Shown piece by piece: positions 16,006 through 26,680 of a stretch of 64,000 bases of DNA. The stretch's first letter is position 1; every line of letters begins with the position of its first letter. The stretch is from Vulgatibacter incomptus_A. GTDB lineage: Bacteria; Myxococcota; Myxococcia; Myxococcales; Vulgatibacteraceae. The notes under the pieces are model-generated. The model was given only the letters and a program-made list of their open reading frames with translations, made no database searches and was not told the origin of the DNA. Location: contig JBEBXK010000009.1 in assembly GCA_040391605.1 (NCBI GenBank), forward strand, positions 1 through 64,000, in the 5' to 3' direction. The translations under genes and the position numbers were made by a program.

Positions 16006-16803
16006 TCAGCCGCTGGCTGCGACGGAGCAGAGGTCGAGTCGAGGCATCTCGCCGACCATCAGCCACGGCGAGCCCGCGGGATCCGCGATCACGCAGACGG
16101 TCTGACCGGCCCGCTCGACGCAGCCGGTGGAGCGCTCACAAGCCGCCGCCGCCACGCTCCCCTTGGGAGGCAGGTAGACGGAGAAGGCGCTCTCGCCCGA
16201 GCGATAGACCACCGCCGCCGTCTCCTCGCCCAGGAGCGAGCAGCGTCGCGCGCCCACCAGGGTGGCGCCGGCGAGCTCGGGGACCTCGATCTCGTGGCCG
16301 AGGGCGTCGGAGAGCCACGCAGACAGCGCCCAACGATCCTCGCTCTCCACCTGGCAACCGCTGCCGTCCCCGGTCCCCAACGCCAGCAGATGGTTCGAGA
16401 TCGCGTCGTCCGCCAGCGCCAGAGAGGGAGATCCTGTAACGGGTGCTATCACCAGGAGCGCCGCCACCGCCGCCACCGCGCCGAGGCCCGTCGCGGTCCG
16501 GACCCAGCCGTGCCTCCTTCGATGAGGTGCCCTGGCCGCGGCGGCCTTCGTGGCCGATTCGAGCCCACGCCCGAGCGCGCGCGAACGGACGTCATCTCCT
16601 GCGACGAGCCCCCGCAGCATCGCCGCCAGGGACGAGGGCGGCGCCTCCCCGGCGAGCGGCAGCGCCTGGAGCGCAAGGTCCAGCTCACGCAGCCGCGACG
16701 CCCGGCTCCGGCAGGACGCGCAGCGCTCCACGTGAGCCATCGCGACCGAGTCCGCCGCGCCGTCGACTACCTCGCCGATGATCTCGTCGGATGGACAGCT
16801 CAC
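16006..16803 (-). CDS. Anti-sigma factor with zinc finger and membrane helix
   Basis: A 265-residue protein with a cytoplasmic zf-HC2 type anti-sigma domain: His24-x3-Cys28-x2-Cys31 in AHVERCASC, with Cys3 also available. A basic linker leads to a single transmembrane helix (about 108-126, GLGAVAAVAALLVIAPVTG) and a periplasmic sensor-like domain containing several cysteines. Such proteins hold the cognate ECF sigma factor at the membrane until an envelope signal arrives. The GTG start overlaps the sigma gene stop by 4 bp. I do not know the signal; the extra cysteines would fit a redox or folding cue. Confidence 0.88.
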   Translation of the reverse strand: MSCPSDEIIGEVVDGAADSVAMAHVERCASCRSRASRLRELDLALQALPLAGEAPPSSLAAMLRGLVAGDDVRSRALGRGLESATKAAAARAPHRRRHGWVRTATGLGAVAAVAALLVIAPVTGSPSLALADDAISNHLLALGTGDGSGCQVESEDRWALSAWLSDALGHEIEVPELAGATLVGARRCSLLGEETAAVVYRSGESAFSVYLPPKGSVAAAACERSTGCVERAGQTVCVIADPAGSPWLMVGEMPRLDLCSVAASG

Positions 16804-17321
16804 GATTCACCTCCTGCAGCCAGCTTCGTCACGCTCAAGAACTCGATCATCGCCGCCCGCGCCCTGGAGAGGCGGGAGCGGACCGTGCCCACGGGGGTCC
16901 CCATGGACTCGGCCACCTCTTCATACGAGAGCCCCTCCACCGCCCGCAGCCAGAGCGCGGTGGATTGCTCCTCGGGGAGCTGCCGCAACCCGAGGAGGAG
17001 CTCGTCGCTCAACACGCCGTCCTGGAGCTCGCGCTCCAGGTCCCCGCGGGGCTCGGCGTCGGTCTCGCCGACATCTCCGAGCACCAAAAGGTGCGGCTTC
17101 TCGTCACGGAGCCGGTTGAGGTGGAGGTTGCGCAAGGTCGCGAGGAGCCAGCCTCGGATCCGCTGCACGTCGCGGAGGGAGGATCGCCTCTCGAACGCGC
17201 GGATCAATCCCTCCTGGGCCAGATCCTCGGCGTCGGCGCGGGTGCGGGTCAGCCGCCGCGCCAGCCGATGGATCACGCCCAGATGGGGCTCTACCAGACG
17301 CGCGAACTCCTTCGGCTCCAA
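16800..17321 (-). CDS. ECF RNA polymerase sigma factor
   Basis: A 173-residue sigma-70 family protein of the extracytoplasmic function class. Region 2 reads VIHRLARRLTRTRADAEDLA then QEGLIRAFERR, and region 4 has QSTALWLRAVEGLSYEEVAE followed by GTVRSRLSRARA. There is no region 1.1 or full region 3. The TTG start is supported by GGGAGCGA just upstream. It is co-translated with the anti-sigma factor, and an ECF-type promoter upstream suggests autoregulation. Confidence 0.92.
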   Translation of the reverse strand: MEPKEFARLVEPHLGVIHRLARRLTRTRADAEDLAQEGLIRAFERRSSLRDVQRIRGWLLATLRNLHLNRLRDEKPHLLVLGDVGETDAEPRGDLERELQDGVLSDELLLGLRQLPEEQSTALWLRAVEGLSYEEVAESMGTPVGTVRSRLSRARAAMIEFLSVTKLAAGGES

Positions 17322-17371
17322 TCGCTCCCTCGGCCGGGCTCCACCTGCCTACCCTGCCGCTTGCAGGGGAG

Positions 17372-17398
17372 GACACCGGCGAAGGCCCTATTGGTTCC
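17372..17398 (-). promoter_or_regulatory. ECF-type promoter upstream of the sigma factor gene
   Basis: On the minus strand GGAACC (17393-17398) and GTGTC (17372-17376) are 16 nt apart, the classic spacing of autoregulated ECF promoters. A small perfect hairpin (CCCTGC / GCAGGG, 17352-17368) lies at the predicted transcript start. The remaining sequence up to 17556 shows nothing recognisable. Confidence 0.55.
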
Positions 17399-17556
17399 CG
17401 ATGCGGAGGAACAACCCGCCCAAGGGAACGAATCCACCCGGCAGCTGCCGCCCAGGCCACCTCCATCCGGGCAGCCACCGGCGCTCGGCGTCCCTCGCCC
17501 CCGCGACACGCAGCAGACGTCGCTTCAGCCCACCTCTTCCCCACCGCCGCCCGAGG

Positions 17557-19404
17557 TCAGCCCCGCCTCTTGGCCACGGCAGGCTGGAGGGCGGGCTGCT
17601 TCGGGCTCGCCACCTGGGCCTCCTCCGTCTTCGGCTCCGGCTGCAGCAGCGCCCAGACCAGGAGCATTCCGTAGGCGATGGTCGCCAGCCCCATCCACAC
17701 GTACTTGTCGTCGTCCCAGATCGGCATCCGCGTGATCGCGTGGGTCCCTATCGCCAGGAGGATCAGCCAGAGGCCCGCCTCCTTGCGCTTCTCCATCAGG
17801 AACGCCCCCGGGATCATGAAGGCGTAGTAGTAGCAGGTGAGCTCGGTGGCCGCCGGGATCATCAGCACGCCTCCCATCGCCGCCGCCACCCACACCGGCT
17901 CGTCCCTCGAGGTGCGCCAGACCGCCCAGAGGAAGACCAGGTTCAGCCCCAAGAAGAGCCAGCGCAGGTCGTGATAGTTCTGGAGGCGCTGCTCCTTCCA
18001 GGTCTGGAAGGGGTCCTCCATCGAGGTGTCTTTGAGGCTCTTGGCGTTGTCCCAGGGACGCCACGCCAGCACGGTGCGCAGCCCCATGTGGTTGGTCAGC
18101 GGCGTGTCGGCGTGCTTCTCGGTGTTGGCGGCAAACTCGGAGAAGACCTCGAGGCCGCCCCGCGCCACCACCAACGACGCCGGCATCAGGATCGCCGTGG
18201 CGAGCAGGGCGCCGACCAGGATCCGCCGATGCTCCCTCGGGAAGACCCGATCCTTGAAGTAGCGCCAGCCGCCATGGATCGCCGGACCGATGGCGAAGAA
18301 GACGGGGAAGAGGCGAAACGACGCGCTGGTGGCGAGGAGGGCACCCCCCAGGATCGGCCTCTTCTTCTTCAACATGCAGATCCCCAGCACCGCCCAGGCC
18401 AGGTAGTCGTAGCGAAGGAAGCCGCCTCCGTTCCAATAGTATCGGGAGGGGAAGTTCAGGGCGAAGAAGGTGGCGGAGACCGCGAAGATCTCCAGGCCGA
18501 AGGCCCACCAGATCCCGGCGAACATCAGGCCGATCAGCAGCGGATCGAGGAGGGCCAGTAGGAACATGCTCCGCTCGCTCGCCGGCCCCACGAGGTTGGC
18601 GAGGAGCGAACCGCCCACGTTCCACCACGGCGTCCCATTGTAGCCGTGATCCTTCTGTGAGCCGCCCCAGCGATTGCCCAGGCGACCGATGAAGAAGGAG
18701 ATGTCCTTCTTGAAGGACTCCCAGCGCGCCTCACTGAAGTGATCCTTGCATCGCTCCGGGTGGGCGAGGATGTCGGCGGTGGAGCCGATGAGATTTGTGT
18801 GGGCGATGTCACGCATGGTGCGCGCTTCGACCTGCGCCCTTCGCCCCAGGTCCACCTCGGCGATGGCGCTGCACTCGTAGAGCCTGGCGTAGCGCAGCTC
18901 CGGGAAGTACTTGGCGCCGACGTAGTAGTGGTAGTGCTCCCACACGTGCACGAAGTTGCTGCCGTGGAACTTGCCGAAGTTGAACCAGCCGAAGACGCCC
19001 AGGATCCCCAGCAGCCCGATGGCGAGGCGCCGTTGCTTTCGCCACCGATTTCCGCGGCCCTTCTCGTCCAGCGCCCAGCCCCAGGTGAGGAGCGCCAGCA
19101 GCGCCACGGCGAAGACGATCTTCAGCGCGTTGGCCTTGGCCTCCGTGTAGTCCCAGATGCTGGGCTCCGGTGGCGGCTTTCGCACGTTGGCGAGCTGCCG
19201 CGTCAGGGGGCGAGGGGTGGGAGCGCTCTTCGCCGCCTCGATCGCCGCGGCGGCGGTGACGGTCTCCGGCGAGACCGCCGCGTCGACGACGGGAGCATCC
19301 GCCTGGGAGGCGGGGGCGATCCCCGTCTCCTGAGCGAAGGCGGGCGAAGCGGCGGCGGCGAGGAGCGCGGCTGCGGCCAGCGTCCGGAGAGAAGAGCGTA
19401 TCAT
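17557..19404 (-). CDS. Polytopic membrane protein, GT-C-like topology
   Basis: A 615-residue protein. It has an N-terminal signal peptide (cleavage near AFAQE), an Ala/Pro-rich linker to about residue 85, then roughly ten or more hydrophobic helices spread to residue 590, with loops such as VHVWEHYHYYVGAKYFPELR between the first helices. The topology and the acidic-aromatic loop after the first transmembrane helix resemble polyprenyl-phosphate-dependent (GT-C) glycosyltransferases, but no family signature is certain. The C-terminal tail is Lys/Gln/Pro-rich and cytoplasmic. A signal peptide followed by a polytopic domain is unusual. It is transcribed alone between galU and the sigma factor. 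Confidence 0.7.
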   Translation of the reverse strand: MIRSSLRTLAAAALLAAAASPAFAQETGIAPASQADAPVVDAAVSPETVTAAAAIEAAKSAPTPRPLTRQLANVRKPPPEPSIWDYTEAKANALKIVFAVALLALLTWGWALDEKGRGNRWRKQRRLAIGLLGILGVFGWFNFGKFHGSNFVHVWEHYHYYVGAKYFPELRYARLYECSAIAEVDLGRRAQVEARTMRDIAHTNLIGSTADILAHPERCKDHFSEARWESFKKDISFFIGRLGNRWGGSQKDHGYNGTPWWNVGGSLLANLVGPASERSMFLLALLDPLLIGLMFAGIWWAFGLEIFAVSATFFALNFPSRYYWNGGGFLRYDYLAWAVLGICMLKKKRPILGGALLATSASFRLFPVFFAIGPAIHGGWRYFKDRVFPREHRRILVGALLATAILMPASLVVARGGLEVFSEFAANTEKHADTPLTNHMGLRTVLAWRPWDNAKSLKDTSMEDPFQTWKEQRLQNYHDLRWLFLGLNLVFLWAVWRTSRDEPVWVAAAMGGVLMIPAATELTCYYYAFMIPGAFLMEKRKEAGLWLILLAIGTHAITRMPIWDDDKYVWMGLATIAYGMLLVWALLQPEPKTEEAQVASPKQPALQPAVAKRRG

Positions 19405-19825
19405 CGCGGGAATCCTACCGTTTTCGATCCGCGAGGGGAACGCCTTTCCCGCCTGACGCTCGCCTGCCCGGAGGCCGATCCGTGGAGCCCCCTGGCCGTG
19501 AAAGAATCTCCCGCAGAGGAAAGCCGAAGACTCCTAGCGCCCGGAAAATTCACCCTGCACGCCTAGGAGCGCACCGCCACGCTACGGTTTTCGGCGACGT
19601 CGGTCGAATTGTTGCGACCTTTGTCCCAGCAAACCAACAAGCCCAGAGCACTTCGGCTCAACGTCGTCCGCGTCGCGTAGGACCCCTCGACGGCCGGGGA
19701 CTTCGAGCCCATAGAGTGGACCCTTGTGAGGACCGAGGCCGTCGACACTGTCTCACCGACATTGACATGGAGGGGGCCCCGGATCGTTCGCCGCAGTAGG
19801 CAGGGTACCTGCAACAGTCTCCTAG
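19405..19825. other. Intergenic region without recognised gene
   Basis: These 421 nt upstream of the membrane protein gene carry no gene I can support. Composition between about 19590 and 19720 is less GC-rich than its surroundings. A short degenerate version of the dispersed repeat (GTGAAAGAATC) occurs at 19498. A small open frame on the plus strand (19482-19799) has no coding character. Confidence 0.4.
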
Positions 19826-19966
19826 CGGCTCCTTCTGACGATCGATCGCCTCCGCCTCGCAGCGTGAGCCTGTGAACGAATCGCCCTCGAGCAGGCGGGG
19901 GCGATTTCTCCCCAGCGCTGCGCGCTTCGGCTGTCGCTGGCGATCGCTGACCTCCGGCTCGAAGCG
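19826..19966. repeat. Dispersed palindromic repeat downstream of galU
   Basis: It starts with the tail motif CGGCTCCTTCTGACG (19826-19840) and continues with GAGCCTGTGAACGAATCGCC. The hairpin AATCGCCCTCG / CGGGGGCGATT pairs at 10 of 11 positions. A second tail follows (GCGCTGCGCGCTTCGGCTG). It ends at the galU stop codon. Confidence 0.65.
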
Positions 19967-20854
19967 TCAGCGGCGGGCGGCCTCGATCTCCTGGGCCATC
20001 CAGCGGATCAGCGCCTCGCGCATATCCGGGCGCTTGAGGGCGAAGGCGACGTTGGCCTTCACGTAGCCCAGGCGATCGCCGGCGTCGTAGCGCTTGCCGT
20101 TGAATCGATAGCCGACCAGACCGCCCTCGGCGGCGAGCATCGCCAGGGCGTCGGTGAGCTGGATCTCGCCGCCGACCCCGGGCTTGGTCTGCTCCAGGAG
20201 CTGGAAGACCCGGGCCGGGAGGACGTAGCGACCGATCACCGCGAGGTTGGACGGCGGATTCGACTTGGGCTTCTCCACCATCCGCGCGATCGCCATGGTA
20301 CGATCGTCGATCATCGTCCCCGCCGCGATCCCGTACATCGACGTCTCCTCTGGCGGGACCTCCATCAGCGCGACGACCCCCTTGCCGGTGCGCTCGTAGC
20401 ACTCGACCAGCTGCTTGATCGCCGGGACCTCGGCGTCGATCACGTCGTCGCCCAGGATCACCGCGAAGGGCTCGTCCCCCACCAGCGCCTTGGCCTGCAG
20501 CACCGCATGGCCCAGGCCGAGGGGCTCGTGCTGACGCACCGAGGCGATCTGCGCCATCGAGCTGATCGCCCGGATCGCGTCCCGCTCCTTGAGCTTGCCG
20601 CGCGCGGCCAGGGTCTCCTCCAGTTCGGGCGCCAGATCGAAGTGATCGACCATCGAGCTCTTGCCTCGGGAGGTGATCAGGATCACGCCCTTCACCCCGG
20701 CCTCGGCGGCCTCCCCGACGATGTATTGCAGGGTCGGGGTGTCGACGATGGGGAGGAGCTCCTTGGGCACGGACTTGGTCGCCGGCAGGAAGCGAGTCCC
20801 GAGGCCGGCGGCGGGGACCACACACTTGCGGACCTTCTTCACTTCTGGTGTCAC
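19967..20854 (-). CDS. galU: UTP-glucose-1-phosphate uridylyltransferase
   Basis: A 295-residue enzyme making UDP-glucose for LPS, exopolysaccharide and trehalose. VVPAAGLGTRFLPATKSVPK is the nucleotide-binding start and ELLPIVDTPTLQYIVGEAAE, VILGDDVID, YGIAAG and VEKP follow as in GalU. The length is normal. GTG 20854 has GGAGG 6 nt upstream, which fixes the start. It stands alone, flanked on both sides by copies of the dispersed repeat, and is divergent from priA. Confidence 0.96.
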   Translation of the reverse strand: MTPEVKKVRKCVVPAAGLGTRFLPATKSVPKELLPIVDTPTLQYIVGEAAEAGVKGVILITSRGKSSMVDHFDLAPELEETLAARGKLKERDAIRAISSMAQIASVRQHEPLGLGHAVLQAKALVGDEPFAVILGDDVIDAEVPAIKQLVECYERTGKGVVALMEVPPEETSMYGIAAGTMIDDRTMAIARMVEKPKSNPPSNLAVIGRYVLPARVFQLLEQTKPGVGGEIQLTDALAMLAAEGGLVGYRFNGKRYDAGDRLGYVKANVAFALKRPDMREALIRWMAQEIEAARR

Positions 20855-21236
20855 GATCTACCTCCCGATCCCCAGGCGCCCCGGGGAAGGCATAGAGCCT
20901 ATAAAAGGATCGCCCCGCGCGAGGCGAGGGCGATCGATTGCTCGCGCCGCGCGCGAGGAGCTCCTCTTTATCGTTTGCGCGCCTCCGGCTCGCAGCGTTC
21001 GTGACCTCTTCACGAACTCTCAGCTTGGCGACGCGCCACGGTGGGGCAAGCGATGCCCCGCCGTTGGGCCACCCTCCCGCAGGAGCGTGGAGGTCCGCAA
21101 TCCCATTGAGGGGCAAATCTGGGCGTCGCCGCGACAAAGAGCGCAGGCCTTCCGCTCCTGCCGGGGCGATTGGAGGCGCCGCGCCCGAGGCCGTGAAGGA
21201 CGATCGCCGAGACGCCGGGGCTGCTATGGTGCGCCC
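20855..21236. repeat. Divergent intergenic region with a dispersed repeat copy
   Basis: The 382 nt between galU and priA hold one repeat copy (20893-21027). It begins AGAGCCTATAAAAGGATCGCC, contains a GGATCGCC / GGCGATC-type hairpin, and ends with GTTCGTGA-N5-TCACGAAC followed by CTCTCAG. That last block is shared with the element at 51960-52000. The rest (21028-21236) contains no supported gene. Confidence 0.6.
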
Positions 21237-23507
<2,271 letters not shown>

Positions 23508-23697
23508 CCACGCCGAACGCGAGAAATACAGGGGAGCTCTCCCTCGCGATCCGCGATGAACGAGGAGGAGGGCGCGAACGGCCTGCCGAGCCCCTTGCCC
23601 CGGTTGCATGGCGGGCGCTTCCCCGTTAAAGGTCTGCTGGTTATCTTCGTGTTGGTCGATGCAATCGAGTCTGCCCGCAACGTGTTATAGGAACACC

Positions 23698-24228
23698 ATG
23701 GTTCGCGAGATCCTCATCTGGCCCCACCCGCTCCTCAAGGAGAAGGCGGTCCCCGTCGTCTCGGTGGACGACTCCGTCCGCAGCCTCGTCGAAGATATGT
23801 TCGAGACGATGTACGCTGCCGACGGCGTGGGCCTCGCCGCGCCCCAGGTCGGCGAGCTGCAGCGGGTGATCGTCATCGACACTTCGGTGGCCGAGGACGG
23901 CGCCCAGCCCCTGGCGCTGATCAACCCGGAGATCCTCGAGCGCACCGGCACCATGCAGTACCGCGAGGGCTGCCTCTCGATCCCCGGCGAGGCCGAAGAG
24001 GTCACCCGCGCCGCCCGCGTCCGCGTCCGCTTCCTCGATCGCGGCGGCGATCCCCAGGAGATCGAGGCCACCGGCCTCACCGCCGTCGCCATCCAGCACG
24101 AATGCGACCACCTGGACGGCGTGGTCTTCGTCGACTACCTCTCGACCCTCAAGCGCGAGCTGATCCGCAAGAGAATGAAGCGGATCAAGAAGGATCGGGC
24201 CGAAGAGGCCGCCCCCGCCAGCGCCTGA
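23698..24228 (+). CDS. def: Peptide deformylase
   Basis: A 176-residue metalloenzyme removing the formyl group from nascent proteins. All three motifs are present: GVGLAAPQVG, EGCLSIPGE and the metal-binding QHECDHLDG (His-Glu-x-x-His). The basic Lys/Arg-rich C-terminal helix (KRELIRKRMKRIKKDR) is typical for contact with the ribosome. ATG 23698 begins one residue before the conserved VREIL strand. A TTATAG lies 7 nt upstream. No fmt gene is adjacent, which differs from the common def-fmt order. Confidence 0.97.
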   Translation: MVREILIWPHPLLKEKAVPVVSVDDSVRSLVEDMFETMYAADGVGLAAPQVGELQRVIVIDTSVAEDGAQPLALINPEILERTGTMQYREGCLSIPGEAEEVTRAARVRVRFLDRGGDPQEIEATGLTAVAIQHECDHLDGVVFVDYLSTLKRELIRKRMKRIKKDRAEEAAPASA

Positions 24229-24393
24229 TCACGGGCCTGCCCCGCACAAAGAGTATAGGCGATCACCACCCTGCAGAGGTGGCGAACGCCACGCGAACGA
24301 CCACGTCCGCCCCCGTCAAGGCAACACCCTGAGTGCATCAACCTGCAACTGCGATCGGCGGCTGCCGGGGAACCACGCCGCGCGCGCCCTCGG

Positions 24394-25104
24394 CTACACC
24401 GCGTCCTTGACGCCGCGCTGCGGGCAGAGGTCCGCAACGGGGCAGCGGGAGCAGGCGGGCTTGCGCGCGGTGCAGCAGCGGCGGCCATGCCACACCAGGA
24501 GCTGATGCCCCTGGGCCCAGAGCTCGGGTGGCGTCACGTACTGCATATCCGCCTCCACCTTGTCGGGATCGTCGTGGCGGGTGAAGCCCAGCCTGCGGGC
24601 CAGCCTGCCCACGTGGGTGTCCACCGGAAACGCCTGACCACCGAAGGCATAGAGCGCCACCACGCCCGCGGTCTTCGGCCCCACCCCCGGCAGCGTCTGG
24701 AGCGCCTCCCTCGTATCGGGGAGGCGCCCGCCCCACTCCTCCTCGATCTGCCGCATCGCCGCGACGATGTTCTTGGCCTTGTTTCGATAGAGGCCGCAGC
24801 GTGAGACGTGGAGATGGAGATCCTCCGGCGCTGCGGCCGCGTAGTCCGCCGCTGAGCGAAACGCCGCGAAGAGCGACGGCGTGCAGCGGTTCACCATCGC
24901 GTCCGTACATTGCGCCGAGAGGATCACCGCCACCAGGAGCTCCAGGTGGTTCGTGAAATCCAGCTCGATATGCGCCTCGGGCATCTCGCGGTCGAGGCGG
25001 GCCATCACCTCCCGCACCCGCTCCACCTCTGACGCCCTGGGGGCCCTGCGCTTCTTCGTCGCCGCTCCGCGACCACCCGTCCGCAGCTTTCCGCTCTGAT
25101 TCAT
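24394..25104 (-). CDS. nth: Endonuclease III
   Basis: A 236-residue DNA glycosylase/AP lyase for oxidised pyrimidines. The helix-hairpin-helix is LPGVGPKTAGVVALYAFG with the catalytic lysine, and FPVDTHVGRLARRLGF carries the catalytic aspartate. The C-terminal iron-sulfur cluster is intact: Cys-x6-Cys-x2-Cys-x5-Cys in CTARKPACSRCPVADLC. The chosen ATG at 25104 gives a 25-residue basic N-terminus before the conserved domain. It converges with def. A decayed repeat-like sequence is found just upstream (about 25141-25200). Confidence 0.95.
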   Translation of the reverse strand: MNQSGKLRTGGRGAATKKRRAPRASEVERVREVMARLDREMPEAHIELDFTNHLELLVAVILSAQCTDAMVNRCTPSLFAAFRSAADYAAAAPEDLHLHVSRCGLYRNKAKNIVAAMRQIEEEWGGRLPDTREALQTLPGVGPKTAGVVALYAFGGQAFPVDTHVGRLARRLGFTRHDDPDKVEADMQYVTPPELWAQGHQLLVWHGRRCCTARKPACSRCPVADLCPQRGVKDAV

Positions 25105-25314
25105 CGTCGGGAGGATAACGGTTTCGCCCGGGCGCCGCTCGGAGCCGGTGAAGATTTCGCCCCCGACGCAGGGCGGAGGAGAACTTCTCGGCCCCGCTAC
25201 GCGCGAAGGGGTCGAAGATCGTCCCCCGGCGGAAGGCATTCGCTCGCTTCCGGCTCTCGGGTAGAGTCATCGCTTCGCCGCGCCCGCCGAAGGCGGGGCA
25301 AAGGAGTCCCCGTG

Positions 25315-26379
25315 ATGCGCGTGATCGATCTCCGCTCCGACACCGTGACCCGGCCCAGCCCCGGCATGCGGGAGGCGATGGCCCGCGCCGAGGTCGGCGA
25401 CGACGTCTACGGCGAAGATCCCACGGTCATCGCCCTCGAGGAGCGGGTAGCGGCGCTCCTCGGCAAGGAGGCGGCGGTCTTCACGCCCACCGGCACCATG
25501 GCCAACCAGCTCGCTATCGGCGCCCAGGCGGGGCCGGGGGATGAGGTGATCGGCGAGGAGGGCTCCCACGTCTTCACCCACGAGGGAGGCGCCCTCTCTG
25601 CCCTCTGGGGCGCCCAGCCCCGCACCCTCGTCGGCGATCGCGGCCTCCTCTCCGCCGCCCAGGTAGAGAGGGCGATCCGCCCGGCCGAAAGCGACCACCT
25701 CCCCCGCTCCCGCCTCCTCTGTGTCGAGAACTCTCACAATCGGGGAGGCGGGACCTTCTGGCCTCTCGATCGGCTCCAGGCCGTCGCGCACATCGCCCGG
25801 CAGGCGGGCCTCTCGGTCCATATGGACGGCGCGAGGCTCTGGAACGCCGCGGCGGCCTCGGGACACGACGTCGCTTCCCTCGCCGCGGCGGCCGACTCCG
25901 TCAGCGTCTGCTTCTCCAAGGGACTGGGGGCACCCGCCGGATCGCTCGTCGCCACCAGCGCCACCCTCGCCCGGCGGATCCGCCGCCTGCGCAAGCGCCT
26001 CGGTGGCGGCATGCGCCAGGCGGGGATCCTCGCCGCCGCCGCCCTCTACGGCCTGGACCAGAACCTCGATCGCCTCGTGGACGATCATGGGAACGCGCGG
26101 CTCCTCGCGGAGCGACTCGCTGGGGTCGAGGGCCTCGAGCCCAGCCGCCCCGAGACCAACCTGGTCTTCATCGCCCTCCCTGAACACATGGACTCCGACT
26201 CCCTCGCCGCGAGGCTCCGCGAGCGAGGGGTGCTGGCGGGCGTCGACGGGCCGCGGCGGCTGCGCCTCGTCACCCACCTCCAGGTCGATCGTGACGACTG
26301 CCTCACTGCCACCGACGCGATCGCGGAGCTCATCGCCAGCTACACCCCGCCGGCCGGCCCGATCGCCGCCCGCGGATGA
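25315..26379 (+). CDS. ltaE: Low-specificity L-threonine aldolase
   Basis: A 354-residue PLP enzyme that splits threonine or allo-threonine to glycine and acetaldehyde. RVIDLRSDTVTRPSPGMREA is the conserved N-terminus, VGDDVYGEDPTV and FTPTGTMANQLAI follow, and the PLP lysine is in VCFSKGLGAPAGS. HMDGARLWNAA contains the PLP-contacting aspartate. AAGGAG precedes the ATG at 25315 by 8 nt; the GTG 3 nt upstream is too close to it. It is a single-gene unit facing the convergent hydrolase gene. Confidence 0.94.
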   Translation: MRVIDLRSDTVTRPSPGMREAMARAEVGDDVYGEDPTVIALEERVAALLGKEAAVFTPTGTMANQLAIGAQAGPGDEVIGEEGSHVFTHEGGALSALWGAQPRTLVGDRGLLSAAQVERAIRPAESDHLPRSRLLCVENSHNRGGGTFWPLDRLQAVAHIARQAGLSVHMDGARLWNAAAASGHDVASLAAAADSVSVCFSKGLGAPAGSLVATSATLARRIRRLRKRLGGGMRQAGILAAAALYGLDQNLDRLVDDHGNARLLAERLAGVEGLEPSRPETNLVFIALPEHMDSDSLAARLRERGVLAGVDGPRRLRLVTHLQVDRDDCLTATDAIAELIASYTPPAGPIAARG

Positions 26380-26512
26380 GCCTCGGCCATCCTCACGACA
26401 AGCGCCATAGTAGCCCACAAAAACACATGGAGATGGAGCCGACAGGTAGCTTGGGCTGATGCGGGCCACGAGGGCAAGGCCGGCGCGCGGCCGAGGAGAG
26501 CCCTCGCAAGGA

Positions 26513-26680
26513 GATGCCCCCCCGGCTGCAGCGGCGACGCGGGACTCGCCTTCGACCTCGATGTCGTCAGAAAGATGCTCCTCCGGCTGCAGCGACGAGG
26601 CGCTTCTTCGGATGCCGTCGCGCGGGTCGCCGGCCTATAGCCACTCCGGGATCGACGTCACCCCGCCGGGCTTCGGCCGT
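26513..26680. repeat. Decayed tandem copies behind the hydrolase gene
   Basis: The sequence 26597-26666 is an imperfect copy of 26681-26750, which is the 3' coding end of the hydrolase gene. Shared blocks include GAGGCGCT-CTTCGGA, CCGTCGC and CCGGG-AT. The period is 84 bp. Upstream, GATGC-CC-CCGGCTGCAGCG occurs twice, at 26513 and 26574. The copy carries no open extension of the gene and has drifted. Confidence 0.6.

Noticed and set aside
19482..19799. Small plus-strand open frame in the region upstream of the membrane protein gene
   Set aside because: No ribosome site, no promoter, Arg/Pro-rich translation without hydrophobic core.
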